Positions 33,978-41,628 of a stretch of DNA of 64,000 nucleotides are shown piece after piece. The notes beneath the pieces are model-generated. The model was not told the DNA's origin. It saw only the letters and a list, made by a program, of their open reading frames with translations, and did no database searches. A program made the translations under genes and the position numbers. The stretch is from a virus. The stretch is taken from positions 1-64,000 of the IMG/VR virus record IMGVR_UViG_3300034095_002511, one strand, 5' to 3'. Position 1 is the stretch's first letter. The number at the start of each line of letters is the position of its first letter.

Positions 33978-34797
33978 TTTAGAAACAGAAGAAAAAGAGA
34001 AGGTTACAAAATATGATATTGCAATGGATGGTTTTTCTAGCATAGATCCAAGAAATATGAAATCTGTAGAAATCATCATTCCTTTTTACAATACTTATTC
34101 GTCTGTTGCCAAATTGTTAGAAGCAATTTTTTCGACTATAAGAACAAATAGGTATCAAGTGACATTGGTTGATGATGGTTCAAAAAATAAATCATTCATA
34201 AAAGATTTATCTAAGAAGAAAATTGCTGGCCTTAATTGCTTGCAAAAAGAAGAAAACCAAGGATTTGGTGCTGCTGTAAATTACGCATTAAAAAATTCAA
34301 ATAATCCATGGATTCCATATGTGTGTATCCTGCATTCCGATGTCCTTCCAGATGATACAAATTGGCTGACAAATATTGGATCGTGTTTGCAAAGATTAAA
34401 ATCTCAAAATGTAAAGATGGTATCTGCCAGAAGTAATTGCTTCAATGATGATCTTAGGCATCTTGAGACGAAAAAAGAACAAAAGTCAGAGGATTATATT
34501 TTGAACATTAATGAATATCTTCCAATGTTTTGTTCAATTTGTCATAGGGATTTGTTTAAGTTTTCCGGTTATTTTCAAGAGTACAAGTATGCTGGATGTG
34601 AATCACAAGAATATGCATTGACGATGAATAAAAATGGTTTTAAACAAGCCATAGCTGGAAATAGCTGGATTCATCATGATGGCAAAGGAACTATAAATAC
34701 ATTGTCACCAAAATCGAAAGAAATTTTGCGAAAAGACCATGATGTTTTTAAAGATTCTTTAAATAAATATTTATCAACTCTAAATATTGTTGTCTGA
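33970..34797 (+). CDS. GT2 family glycosyltransferase
   Basis: The 275-residue protein shows GT2 motifs: VEIIIPFYNTYSSVAKLLEA (about 33-52), VTLVDDGSKNKS (64-75), ENQGFGAAVNYALKNS (95-110), CILHSDVLPDD (119-129) in the DXD position and a C-terminal AGCESQEYALTMNKNG acid pair. The start overlaps the preceding gene. It is one of the H-x-D-V group. Soluble and probably cytoplasmic; substrates unknown. Confidence 0.8.
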   Translation: MDDLETEEKEKVTKYDIAMDGFSSIDPRNMKSVEIIIPFYNTYSSVAKLLEAIFSTIRTNRYQVTLVDDGSKNKSFIKDLSKKKIAGLNCLQKEENQGFGAAVNYALKNSNNPWIPYVCILHSDVLPDDTNWLTNIGSCLQRLKSQNVKMVSARSNCFNDDLRHLETKKEQKSEDYILNINEYLPMFCSICHRDLFKFSGYFQEYKYAGCESQEYALTMNKNGFKQAIAGNSWIHHDGKGTINTLSPKSKEILRKDHDVFKDSLNKYLSTLNIVV

Positions 34798-34830
34798 ATT
34801 TCGCTTCTCATTTTATAAAATGGAGGAATC

Positions 34831-34992
34831 ATGTTTCGTTGCAAAAAGAGTGATTCGACATATACTAATGTTACTTGGAGATTTTTTTACCCCCAGTGTA
34901 GCAGAGCAAACATTGCTTCTGGTACATGCAATGGTCGTGCTGGTGCTTATGTAGCAGCAGTTACAGTTTGTGGCCAATCTTTGTTCGCATAA
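34831..34992 (+). CDS. Short Cys-containing protein, own terminator (53 aa)
   Basis: A 53-codon frame begins at ATG 34831 with a strong ribosome site (TGGAGG, six bases before the start) and ends at 34992, closely followed by a perfect terminator. The product has four Cys residues (at about 4, 23, 33, 47), many small residues (SRANIASGTCNGRAGAYVAA) and no signal peptide. The isolated layout and strong signals argue that it is real and abundant, though too short for standard callers. Function unknown. Confidence 0.65.
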   Translation: MFRCKKSDSTYTNVTWRFFYPQCSRANIASGTCNGRAGAYVAAVTVCGQSLFA

Positions 34993-35011
34993 TCAAAATA
35001 TATATTTTGAT

Positions 35012-35042
35012 AAGGCAGCAGGTAATCCTGCTGCCTTTTTTT
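35012..35042 (+). terminator. Rho-independent terminator
   Basis: An 11-bp perfect stem AAGGCAGCAGG / CCTGCTGCCTT (35012-35037) with a TAAT loop and a run of T. It closes the 53-residue gene. Confidence 0.93.
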
Positions 35043-35123
35043 GTTTTGATTAAGACTTGTTTTTATTTAAAATTTAAATTATAGTAATTAAAGATCAATT
35101 TATTTTTTCAAGGAAGATATGAA

Positions 35124-35324
35124 ATGCTGATATTATCGAGAAAAATCAATGAGAGTCTTGTGATAAACAATAATATTATTATTACTGTTGTGGAGGTTGG
35201 TAGGGGCAAAGTTAGAATAGGTATAGAAGCCCCAAGTGAAATACCTGTCCATAGGCAAGAAGTTTATGATGCTATAAAATTAGGTGAAATAGATGTCAAA
35301 GGCAAGAAGCTGTCCAAATTGTAA
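35124..35324 (+). CDS. csrA: CsrA/RsmA carbon-storage-regulator protein (first copy)
   Basis: The 66-residue protein matches CsrA: MLILSRKINESLVINNNI, VRIGIEAP, PVHRQEVYDAI. Leu4 and the RNA-binding Arg of the VHRxE motif are present. CsrA dimers bind GGA in hairpin loops at ribosome sites and repress or stabilise mRNAs. AAGGAAG precedes the start. A second, divergent copy lies at 37331-37516 on the other strand, so this genome probably uses post-transcriptional control or attacks the host Csr network. Confidence 0.9.
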   Translation: MLILSRKINESLVINNNIIITVVEVGRGKVRIGIEAPSEIPVHRQEVYDAIKLGEIDVKGKKLSKL

Positions 35325-35484
35325 AAAGTTTTTGAAAGATCGTGATTATTCGATTGATAATGATTTCAATGTTATTTGCAATCATTGTAATGATTTTGTT
35401 TTTAGAGCAAAAGAATCAAAAGAATCAAAAGAATTTAATCCAACCAATGACTTTTCCGAAAAATTTAACGCCAACAAAATGTAA
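35293..35484 (+). CDS. Small zinc-ribbon protein
   Basis: A 63-codon frame begins inside the end of csrA. It has CPNC (about 7-10) and CNHC (29-32), a simple zinc ribbon, followed by a charged tail with a KESKESKEF repeat. The start lacks an obvious ribosome site and would rely on coupling. Moderate confidence that it is translated. Confidence 0.45.
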   Translation: MSKARSCPNCKKFLKDRDYSIDNDFNVICNHCNDFVFRAKESKESKEFNPTNDFSEKFNANKM

Positions 35485-35743
35485 ATTTAATCATCAATTT
35501 TACTTTCGTTGATAACGAGGTAAATTGAACCTATGAAGTTAATTATTCTAATTTAAGTCTAAATTAATCATAATTCTATTTCATTTTTTAAAAATATGAA
35601 GTTTGGTTAATTTGGATAATTTGGGTCATATGGTTTACGAAAAAATTATTTAAATTGTTGTCGTAAACCTGTTGACAGGGATTTTAATTTCTGATATTTT
35701 TCGCCTTGGAATGGAAGTCATCATCTCATTAAGGAGTTTGTCT
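35485..35743. promoter_or_regulatory. Intergenic region with inverted repeat upstream of ParB-like gene
   Basis: This 259-base gap has ATTTTACTTTCGTT (35497-35510, shared with 29767), a possible TTTACT-N16-TAAATT promoter, and a perfect 9-bp inverted repeat GGTTTACGA (35632-35640) / TCGTAAACC (35661-35669) with a 20-base spacer. A related repeat lies at 37620-37674. It could be an operator or a ParB-type binding site. No coding sequence is apparent. Confidence 0.45.
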
Positions 35744-36982
35744 ATGTCTTTTGATTTGCCCGAAAGTGTTAAAAATCTTCATGGAACTTTGTTTTTGGTG
35801 CCTTTCAATCTGATTGAGGTTCCCGAAGCCGATCAATCAGCAGGTAATTATCAATTTTATAATCCTAGATTGATAACCGAATCTGGCCAGAATGATCTTA
35901 TTGATGCAGATCTTTCAAAGATTTTGAAAGAGGATATTAAAAATAAAACCATGATGGTTCCTTTGATTTGTCGCTATATCCATGAAACCAAATCAATCCA
36001 ATTGGTTGGTGGAGATAGGAGATATCGTGCGTTGTCGCAACTAATACAAAAACATGAAATGGTTAGAGATCCATCTTGTATTGTTGAGGGCGATAATGGA
36101 AAAGAAGAATATGCTTGGAAGGTTGCTGACGAAGTTTATAAAGATGTAATATGTCAGATTTATAATGCCGATAGCGATCTTGATGCTTTAGCATATTCAT
36201 ATTCGGAAAATGCTTGCCGTAAGAATTTAAATGATGGTCATGATGTTGCCTTGCTGATGGAATTGCGTAAATTCAAGGCCACAGATGATCAAATTTTGAG
36301 CATTCTTCAAAAAAACAAGCTTTGGCTTCGTGATACTGATCACCTCGTAAAAAAGCTTGATCCTTCTACTTTAAACGACTTGCTTGAAGGCAGAATAAAT
36401 AGGCTTGCTGCGATAAAGTTAGCAGAAATTGACGATGTTGAAGAAAGAAGTCAAATTCGTGAAACTGCGAATGAAATTGCAGAAAGTAGAAATGAACAGA
36501 AAACCATGCGTGATGCTCGAAGATTGAATAGGGCTACTAAGGAAAAGCAAATTGCCGAAGTAGAAATTCAATTGGCAGATCAAAACGATGAAATTGAGAT
36601 CGAAATTGCACAGGCTAATTTGGATGTGGCCAATTTAAAGGTTTCAGATGCTGTTTCTCGTCAGCGTGAAAATAAAAACTCAACCAAAGGAAAGGATATT
36701 GATGCCGCTTCAAAACTGGTAAATGGTGAGGATGCTGAAGAATCCAAACCAAAGGCTTTAAAGCAGCAAATAATAGAAGAAAATTATATTCGATATCTTA
36801 CCAAGGTTTATAAAAATGATGCAAATTGTCTTGAAGAAGACCCTTTGTTCTGCATACCTAAGCAAGTTCCCAAGAAAGATGTTGTAATGGTTGCCATTAG
36901 AATAGCCAAAGCTATACATGATGGCGAAGAAAATTGTTACAAAGTCTTGAAAAAGTGTTTTTCTAAGCAAGATAAGAAGTAA
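35744..36982 (+). CDS. ParB/Srx-domain protein
   Basis: ATG 35744 is preferred over a TTG at 35672 because AAGGAG lies eight bases upstream; the protein is then 412 residues. The N-terminal half has the ParB core: MMVPLICRYI, IQLVGGDRRYRALSQL (like GxRRxRAA), AYSYSENACRKNLNDGHDVA (like ENxxRxxLNPxExA), then a DNA-binding HTH region. A charged coiled-coil follows (about 250-330). No ParA neighbour is seen. It could partition a plasmid-like prophage or regulate transcription by binding the nearby inverted repeats. Codons look like those of well-expressed genes here. Confidence 0.75.
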   Translation: MSFDLPESVKNLHGTLFLVPFNLIEVPEADQSAGNYQFYNPRLITESGQNDLIDADLSKILKEDIKNKTMMVPLICRYIHETKSIQLVGGDRRYRALSQLIQKHEMVRDPSCIVEGDNGKEEYAWKVADEVYKDVICQIYNADSDLDALAYSYSENACRKNLNDGHDVALLMELRKFKATDDQILSILQKNKLWLRDTDHLVKKLDPSTLNDLLEGRINRLAAIKLAEIDDVEERSQIRETANEIAESRNEQKTMRDARRLNRATKEKQIAEVEIQLADQNDEIEIEIAQANLDVANLKVSDAVSRQRENKNSTKGKDIDAASKLVNGEDAEESKPKALKQQIIEENYIRYLTKVYKNDANCLEEDPLFCIPKQVPKKDVVMVAIRIAKAIHDGEENCYKVLKKCFSKQDKK

Positions 36983-36998
36983 AAATTCTTTATTTTGT

Positions 36999-37028
36999 AA
37001 AAACCCCATCTTTATGATGGGGTTTTTT
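36999..37028 (+). terminator. Rho-independent terminator
   Basis: Stem AAAACCCCATC / GATGGGGTTTT (about 37000-37026) with loop TTTAT and T-run. Ends the ParB-like gene transcript. Confidence 0.93.
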
Positions 37029-37036
37029 CTTTTCCA

Positions 37037-37045
37037 GCATAAATA
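37037..37045 (+). promoter_or_regulatory. T4-late-like promoter element GCATAAATA
   Basis: GCATAAATA lies eight bases before ATG 37054 and directly after a terminator; no Shine-Dalgarno sequence is present. Same nine bases as at 7641 and 30192. Confidence 0.4.
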
Positions 37046-37053
37046 TTATTGAG

Positions 37054-37350
37054 ATGATTTATGTCTGTCCTAATTGCGGTCAAAGTCTATCCCATCCACT
37101 AGTGGATGGAATTTGCATTTGCACTTCTTGTTCTAATTTATTTGATTCTAGCAATCAATCAAGACTGTTATCGGCAGCTTGGATTGCCAGAAAAAAGAAC
37201 TACACTGTCGAAAAATTAAAAAGCAAACTATCCTTATCCGAATCTGAAGCAGATTTGATTTCTGATAAAGTTATCGTGGAATCGTATTCGCATGAAGAAT
37301 TTTTAAAGTATTTGCAAAAAATCAAAATTTCTAATCGTTGCTATCTATAA
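37054..37350 (+). CDS. Zinc-ribbon protein
   Basis: The 98-residue protein begins with a zinc ribbon (CPNC at about 5-8, CTSC at 24-27), followed by a helical part with ARKKNYTVEKLKSKLSLSES that looks like a small helical bundle. The end overlaps the convergent second csrA by twenty bases. A role in nucleic-acid binding is plausible. Confidence 0.55.
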   Translation: MIYVCPNCGQSLSHPLVDGICICTSCSNLFDSSNQSRLLSAAWIARKKNYTVEKLKSKLSLSESEADLISDKVIVESYSHEEFLKYLQKIKISNRCYL

Positions 37351-37516
37351 TTGATCGATCTAACTCAGATCGTAGAACAGTTATGTCTTTGTCGGCTTCA
37401 ATTCCAATGCGTACTCTATTTTTGTTGTCAATCCTAACAATGGTTATCTTTATGTCAGGCATATCAGGACATTTTAGTATAATCTTTTCATCTTTTTTTC
37501 TACTAAGTACAAGCAT
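37331..37516 (-). CDS. csrA: CsrA-family protein (second copy)
   Basis: The 61-residue protein has MLVLSRKKDEKIIL, then DIKITIVRI, RVRIGIEAD and ITVLRSELDRSI, matching CsrA strand for strand; the Arg of the VxR motif is kept. A five-residue insertion (KCPDMPD) lies in the first loop. It runs opposite to the ParB-like gene and overlaps the zinc-ribbon gene. Having two different CsrA proteins suggests distinct mRNA targets or heterodimers. Confidence 0.85.
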   Translation of the reverse strand: MLVLSRKKDEKIILKCPDMPDIKITIVRIDNKNRVRIGIEADKDITVLRSELDRSIIDSND

Positions 37517-37727
37517 GTTTAATTCCTTTTATTACGAATGTTAATTACGATTTACAGCTTATTGATAAAAGAGCTTGTATGACTATTTTTTAATCGTATA
37601 AATAATTTTTATTAAATCTCTTTACGATGATAAAACATTTCAGTAAGTTAAATTGTAGACAAATGATCGTAAAGATTTAGTCATTGCTTTAAGATCAATT
37701 ACAAAAATGACTTTGTTTATGGAGTTC
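37517..37727. promoter_or_regulatory. Intergenic region with inverted repeat
   Basis: The 211-base gap between the divergent csrA and the winged-helix gene contains CTTTACGAT (37620-37628) / ATCGTAAAG (37666-37674), perfect 9-bp arms with a 37-base spacer. The TTTACGA core is shared with the repeat before the ParB-like gene. No coding sequence is seen. Confidence 0.4.
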
Positions 37728-38198
37728 ATGATGTCAGTTAACACACTGGAGAGAATCGCTGCTCTCAAACAACAGCGAGAATTTATTGATGGTCTTATTT
37801 CCAAGCTTGAAGAAGTTACAGTTTTTGAAAGTAGATTGGCATCTCTTTCAAATGGATCTTCAACAACGGCAGTTTTATCGATTTCGACATCGCAAGTTTT
37901 GGAATCTTGCAATCAAGAAGATAATTCACTTGCTCCTAAGCACAATAAGGCAAAAAAAGAAATTGTCGCAAAAAATGACAAGCCTATGTCTTTGGGTTCT
38001 TTAGTATGTAAAATTATACATGAATCAAAGGAGCCAATATCTTTGAAAGAAGTAGCTGGTGTAGCTCAAAAACTTGGCTACAAGAGCGATGCTAAAAACT
38101 TTGCCAATAATGTTTATCAAGCAGTAAACAAATTGGTTAAGGCAAAAGACCTTAAGCAAAAAAGAGATAATGGCGAAATCTTGTATTTTGCAGTATAG
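37728..38198 (+). CDS. Winged-helix protein
   Basis: ATG 37728 (or 37731) with GGAG upstream gives about 156 residues. The N-terminal helix (TLERIAALKQQREFIDGLIS) looks like a dimerising coiled coil; a Ser-rich linker follows; the C-terminal part has SLGSLVCKIIHES...ISLKEVAGVAQKLGYKS...VYQAVNKLVKAKDLKQKRD...YFAV, a winged-helix DNA-binding domain. It may bind the nearby inverted repeat and regulate this block. Codon use is less AT-skewed than in the neighbours. Confidence 0.6.
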   Translation: MMSVNTLERIAALKQQREFIDGLISKLEEVTVFESRLASLSNGSSTTAVLSISTSQVLESCNQEDNSLAPKHNKAKKEIVAKNDKPMSLGSLVCKIIHESKEPISLKEVAGVAQKLGYKSDAKNFANNVYQAVNKLVKAKDLKQKRDNGEILYFAV

Positions 38199-38205
38199 GT
38201 GTAAC

Positions 38206-38529
38206 ATGCAAAAAGACACTGTCGGAAATAAAAGCAAAATCGTTAGGCAAATATTGCAAGAAATTGGAGCCGTATCAGAAAATCCACCAAAAGATTGGAA
38301 GGACACAATGATACAAAGGCTTAAGGATTTAAATATTGACATAAAAAAAGTTAATATTTATGCTATACGCTCCAAAGAGATTGGAAAATTAAATCAGGAA
38401 GAAAACAATTCAATTGATTTGCAAAATTATGGTTCGATTTTGATTGAGCTTCGAAGTTTTGCCCAAAAGGTTGGCGGAATTGATAAACTGCTTGAATTTA
38501 TCAATTTGTTAAAAGAATTGAAAAATTAA
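38206..38529 (+). CDS. Hypothetical protein
   Basis: Codons are open from 38170, but ATG 38206 has AGGTG upstream and follows the previous stop. The 107-residue product looks helical and charged, with no motif. It ends before a strong terminator, so it is probably the last gene of the winged-helix unit. Confidence 0.5.
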   Translation: MQKDTVGNKSKIVRQILQEIGAVSENPPKDWKDTMIQRLKDLNIDIKKVNIYAIRSKEIGKLNQEENNSIDLQNYGSILIELRSFAQKVGGIDKLLEFINLLKELKN

Positions 38530-38546
38530 TTCACATATTAATTTTA

Positions 38547-38578
38547 AAAAAGCGTAGATTTTTCTACGCTTTTTTTTT
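38547..38578 (+). terminator. Rho-independent terminator
   Basis: Stem AAAGCGTAG / CTACGCTTT with loop ATTTT and a long T-run. It ends the 37728-38529 unit. Confidence 0.92.
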
Positions 38579-38589
38579 ATAATTGGTGT

Positions 38590-39348
38590 ATGAATGATGT
38601 CATATTTAGAATCGAAAGATACAGTCAAAAGATTCTAGCAGAGTTGGATTGCATGTCAAATTACCAATATGTTTCCAAAGACATTTTGATAATTGTCCAC
38701 AATCAGCTTTTTTATCTTAAAAAATGTGTCGAATCAATTAGAAAAAATACAAAAAATTATCAAATTTATATTTGGAATAATAATTCAGATCAAGAAACAA
38801 AAAGTTGGATAGAAAGTCAAAAAGACATAATTTGTTCTCATCATGATCAAAATATTGGTTTCATCAAGCCAAACAATGAATTGATGAAAATTTCTAAAAA
38901 TCCATATGCAATTTTATTGAATTCTGATACCGAAGTGTTGCCAAACTGGGATAAGGCAATGATTGGTCAAATTCAACAATATGGCTATGCACAAGTTGGA
39001 TATCTTGGTGGAAAAATAAACGAATCTGGTAAAGGAACAATTTTTAATTTTGGCAGCGATATTGATTACATTTGTGGTTGGTGCTTTTGTATTCCTAGAT
39101 TTATTTATGAAAAATATGGTTTGTTTGACGAAGAACATTTACAGTTTGCCTATTGTGAAGACAGTGATTTTTCTTTAAGACTGACAGAATTCAAGGAAAG
39201 AATTTACGCTTTACATCTTGGATTGGTAACACATCATGAAAATAAAACGATTAAAGAAGTCATGAAAACTATTGATTGTGAGTCTAGCTTTACTCATAAT
39301 CATGAAATTATAAAAAAAAGATGGTCTCATAGATTTTTAAAATCTTAA
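38590..39348 (+). CDS. GT2 family glycosyltransferase
   Basis: The 252-residue protein has DILIIVHNQLFYLKKCVESI (about 31-50), YQIYIWNNNSDQETK, NIGFIKPNNELM, ILLNSDTEVLPNWD (about 111-124) with the SDT metal site, and FAYCEDSDFSLRLTEF, the acid pair of the GT2 C-terminal half. Predicted cytoplasmic inverting transferase. It lies between a terminator and the clpX promoter. Confidence 0.82.
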   Translation: MNDVIFRIERYSQKILAELDCMSNYQYVSKDILIIVHNQLFYLKKCVESIRKNTKNYQIYIWNNNSDQETKSWIESQKDIICSHHDQNIGFIKPNNELMKISKNPYAILLNSDTEVLPNWDKAMIGQIQQYGYAQVGYLGGKINESGKGTIFNFGSDIDYICGWCFCIPRFIYEKYGLFDEEHLQFAYCEDSDFSLRLTEFKERIYALHLGLVTHHENKTIKEVMKTIDCESSFTHNHEIIKKRWSHRFLKS

Positions 39349-39351
39349 ATA

Positions 39352-39380
39352 TTGCTTGATGTTAAGGTTCATGGTATAAT
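39352..39380 (+). promoter_or_regulatory. Sigma-70-like promoter TTGCTT-N17-TATAAT (clpX)
   Basis: TTGCTT (39352-39357) and TATAAT (39375-39380) are 17 bases apart; TGG before the -10 makes an extended -10. It points to clpX, whose ribosome site CGGAGGA lies about 12 bases before the ATG. Host RNA polymerase should recognise it. Confidence 0.7.
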
Positions 39381-39408
39381 ATTTTTTTATTTCACGGAGG
39401 ATTGTTGA

Positions 39409-40662
39409 ATGTCTAAAGTTTTTTATTGTGAGTTTTGCGAAAAGAATGATGCTGTTATTATTGAGGGTGCATCATTGGCAAGGCCGAGAAATGGAAGAAA
39501 AAAAGGTGATAGGGCTTACATTTGTTCGAATTGTATAAATTTAATGCATGTATCTTTGTCCACTGCAAACCCCGATGATTTTAAAAAGTCATCAAAATTA
39601 AAAAAAGAAATTCAATTTTCTGAAAAGATTAGTCCTAAAAAGGTTGTCGAATTTTTAGATCAACATGTTATAGGTCAAGATCGAGCAAAAAAACTGTTGG
39701 CAATTGCTGTTTGTAACCATTATAAACGCATAAACGATAAGACCAATCAATCGAAAATTCCAAAAAAACTTCAAGATGTAACGATAGAAAAATCCAACAT
39801 CTTATTTTTAGGGCCGACAGGTTGTGGAAAAACATTACTCGCAAAAACCTTGGCCAAATTTCTTGGAGTTCCATTTGCTATCGGAGATGCCACAGTCCTT
39901 ACCCAAGCTGGATATGTTGGAGAAGATGTTGAAAATCTTATAGTTAAACTTCTTCGTGAAACAAATTATGATGTTGATAAGGCACAAATGGGAATTATTT
40001 ACATCGATGAGATAGACAAAATAGCCAAAACATCAAAGAATATGTCGATAACAAGAGATGTGAGTGGAGAAGGAGTTCAGCAATCACTTCTTAAAATAAT
40101 AGAGGGAACAGTTTGTAATGTTCCGCCCCAAGGAGGAAGAAAGCATCCAGAGCAACATTTTATACAAGTCGATACATCAAACATACTTTTTATATGTGGC
40201 GGAACTTTTGTTGGTATTGAAGATACAATCAGAAGAAGAATTGGAAAAAGTAAAATTGGATTTGTAAATTCAACAGGTGTTGAAAATTCAGATCATGAAA
40301 TTCTTAAAAGCGTCACTGATGAAGATTTTATACAATATGGAATGATTCCTGAATTCGTAGGAAGATTGCCAATACAAGTTGCTTTGGATCATATGACTGA
40401 AAGCCATTTAATTTCAATTTTGACTGAACCTAAAAATTCAATTTTAAAACAATATCAAAAATTATTTTTTTATGATGATATTGATTTGAAATTTACCGAT
40501 GGAGCAATAAAAGAAATTGCAAATGTGGCTTTTAAAAAGGGAACAGGGGCAAGAGCTTTAAGGTCGGTTGTGGAAAATTTCATGAGCGACATAATGTTCA
40601 ACGCTTCCGACAATGACTCTAATTCAATTACAATTGATGAAATGTTAATTAAAAAGGTTTGA
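39409..40662 (+). CDS. clpX: ClpX, AAA+ unfoldase
   Basis: The 417-residue protein is complete: zinc-binding domain with C7, C10, C39 and C42; Walker A GPTGCGKT (135-142); pore-1 loop GYVG (168-171); Walker B IIYIDE (196-201); pore-2 RKH; ClpP-docking IGF loop (283-285); FVGRLP (317-321); and sensor-2 GARALRS. ClpX unfolds tagged proteins and feeds them to ClpP. The intact IGF suggests it can dock on host ClpP; no clpP is coded here. It may redirect host proteolysis or remodel phage complexes. Confidence 0.93.
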   Translation: MSKVFYCEFCEKNDAVIIEGASLARPRNGRKKGDRAYICSNCINLMHVSLSTANPDDFKKSSKLKKEIQFSEKISPKKVVEFLDQHVIGQDRAKKLLAIAVCNHYKRINDKTNQSKIPKKLQDVTIEKSNILFLGPTGCGKTLLAKTLAKFLGVPFAIGDATVLTQAGYVGEDVENLIVKLLRETNYDVDKAQMGIIYIDEIDKIAKTSKNMSITRDVSGEGVQQSLLKIIEGTVCNVPPQGGRKHPEQHFIQVDTSNILFICGGTFVGIEDTIRRRIGKSKIGFVNSTGVENSDHEILKSVTDEDFIQYGMIPEFVGRLPIQVALDHMTESHLISILTEPKNSILKQYQKLFFYDDIDLKFTDGAIKEIANVAFKKGTGARALRSVVENFMSDIMFNASDNDSNSITIDEMLIKKV

Positions 40663-40692
40663 AAAACACAACAGAACAAGTGGTACAAAAAT

Positions 40693-41199
40693 ATGAAAAT
40701 ATATAGTATTTATATAAAAAATAAGTCTTATGATTGGATGAATCAATACAAGGATGAAGGTCATGAGATTGCCATTCTTGGTGTTGAACCTTTGATTTCA
40801 GAAATCGAAGGAATACCAACAATAGTGGATGACATTTACAAGACACTAAGTTTTACAAAAGATCCTGTGATATTAACAGATTCGTATAAAGATATAAAAA
40901 ATATTGACTTTAAAGATAGGATTATTGTCAATGAGGTTTTTCAAGAAGATAAAAAATTATTGGTTTTTCCAATAGTAAACATTTTAAAACAAGTTTATTT
41001 CTATGAATATTTTCAAGAAAGGCTTGTTTATGATGTTGGTTTTATATTTGCACCTCAAATGTTTTGGGAGCAGGTTCGTAGAATATACGCCAAATGGCTC
41101 GTTCATGATTTTATAGAAAACAAAAATTATAATCATGAGTTAATTTGTAATTTTTGTTTATCTTTTTATGAACATAAAGTAAGTCTCATTGAAAGGTAG
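40693..41199 (+). CDS. Hypothetical protein
   Basis: The 168-residue protein begins with an alpha/beta-looking segment (MKIYSIYIKNKSYDWMNQYK, then HEIAILGVEPLI) and ends with an aromatic-rich helical part. No recognised domain. It lies 30 bases after clpX and just before the cyclotransferase gene. Confidence 0.5.
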   Translation: MKIYSIYIKNKSYDWMNQYKDEGHEIAILGVEPLISEIEGIPTIVDDIYKTLSFTKDPVILTDSYKDIKNIDFKDRIIVNEVFQEDKKLLVFPIVNILKQVYFYEYFQERLVYDVGFIFAPQMFWEQVRRIYAKWLVHDFIENKNYNHELICNFCLSFYEHKVSLIER

Positions 41200-41205
41200 C
41201 AAATT

Positions 41206-41625
41206 ATGGAAGATTATCATTTGATTTTTGTTTATGGAACCTTAAAAAATGGCCATTCAAGGCATTATATTTTGGAAGAACAAAGATACATAGGAATTGC
41301 TAAAACAATCGGGCAATATTTTATGTTTAAAACAATTTCGTATCCATGTTTGGTCGAGTCGAAAGATAAATTCGCTGGTAAAAAAATATATGGGGAATTA
41401 TACGAAGTAGATACAGAATGTTTGCGTGTTTTAGATGATATTGAAGGGGTGGAATACAATGTTTTTCAAAGGCGTGAAATTCTATTGGATGAAATCACAA
41501 TTGTAAATTTGCCACTTTTTAATGAAACTCTTACTAAATTATACAGGAAGACTGCCGAAGCTTATTTTTATCAAAAAGATGTAAGCGGGTGCAAAGAAGC
41601 TGGATTTTTTTGGCCCATAAGGTGA
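41206..41625 (+). CDS. Gamma-glutamylcyclotransferase-like (AIG2-like) protein
   Basis: The 139-residue protein matches the GGCT/AIG2 fold: FVYGTLKNGHSRHYILE (about 6-22), then a GxxxP-like strand SYPCLVE, KIYGELYEVDTECLRVLDDIEG (64-85) with the catalytic Glu of LDxxEG, and a tail AEAYFY. The family cyclises gamma-glutamyl amines to 5-oxoproline. Along with the amidoligase-like protein at 20999 it suggests gamma-glutamyl-type modification, but the two genes are 20 kb apart. Confidence 0.78.
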   Translation: MEDYHLIFVYGTLKNGHSRHYILEEQRYIGIAKTIGQYFMFKTISYPCLVESKDKFAGKKIYGELYEVDTECLRVLDDIEGVEYNVFQRREILLDEITIVNLPLFNETLTKLYRKTAEAYFYQKDVSGCKEAGFFWPIR

Positions 41626-41628
41626 TTG

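Noticed and set aside
34790-34819. Promoter TTGTCT-N18-TATAAA before the 53-residue gene
   Set aside because: The transcript would start inside the ribosome site, removing it.
35672-35743. TTG start for the ParB-like gene
   Set aside because: ATG 35744 has a strong AAGGAG, whereas the TTG has none and lies next to the inverted repeat.
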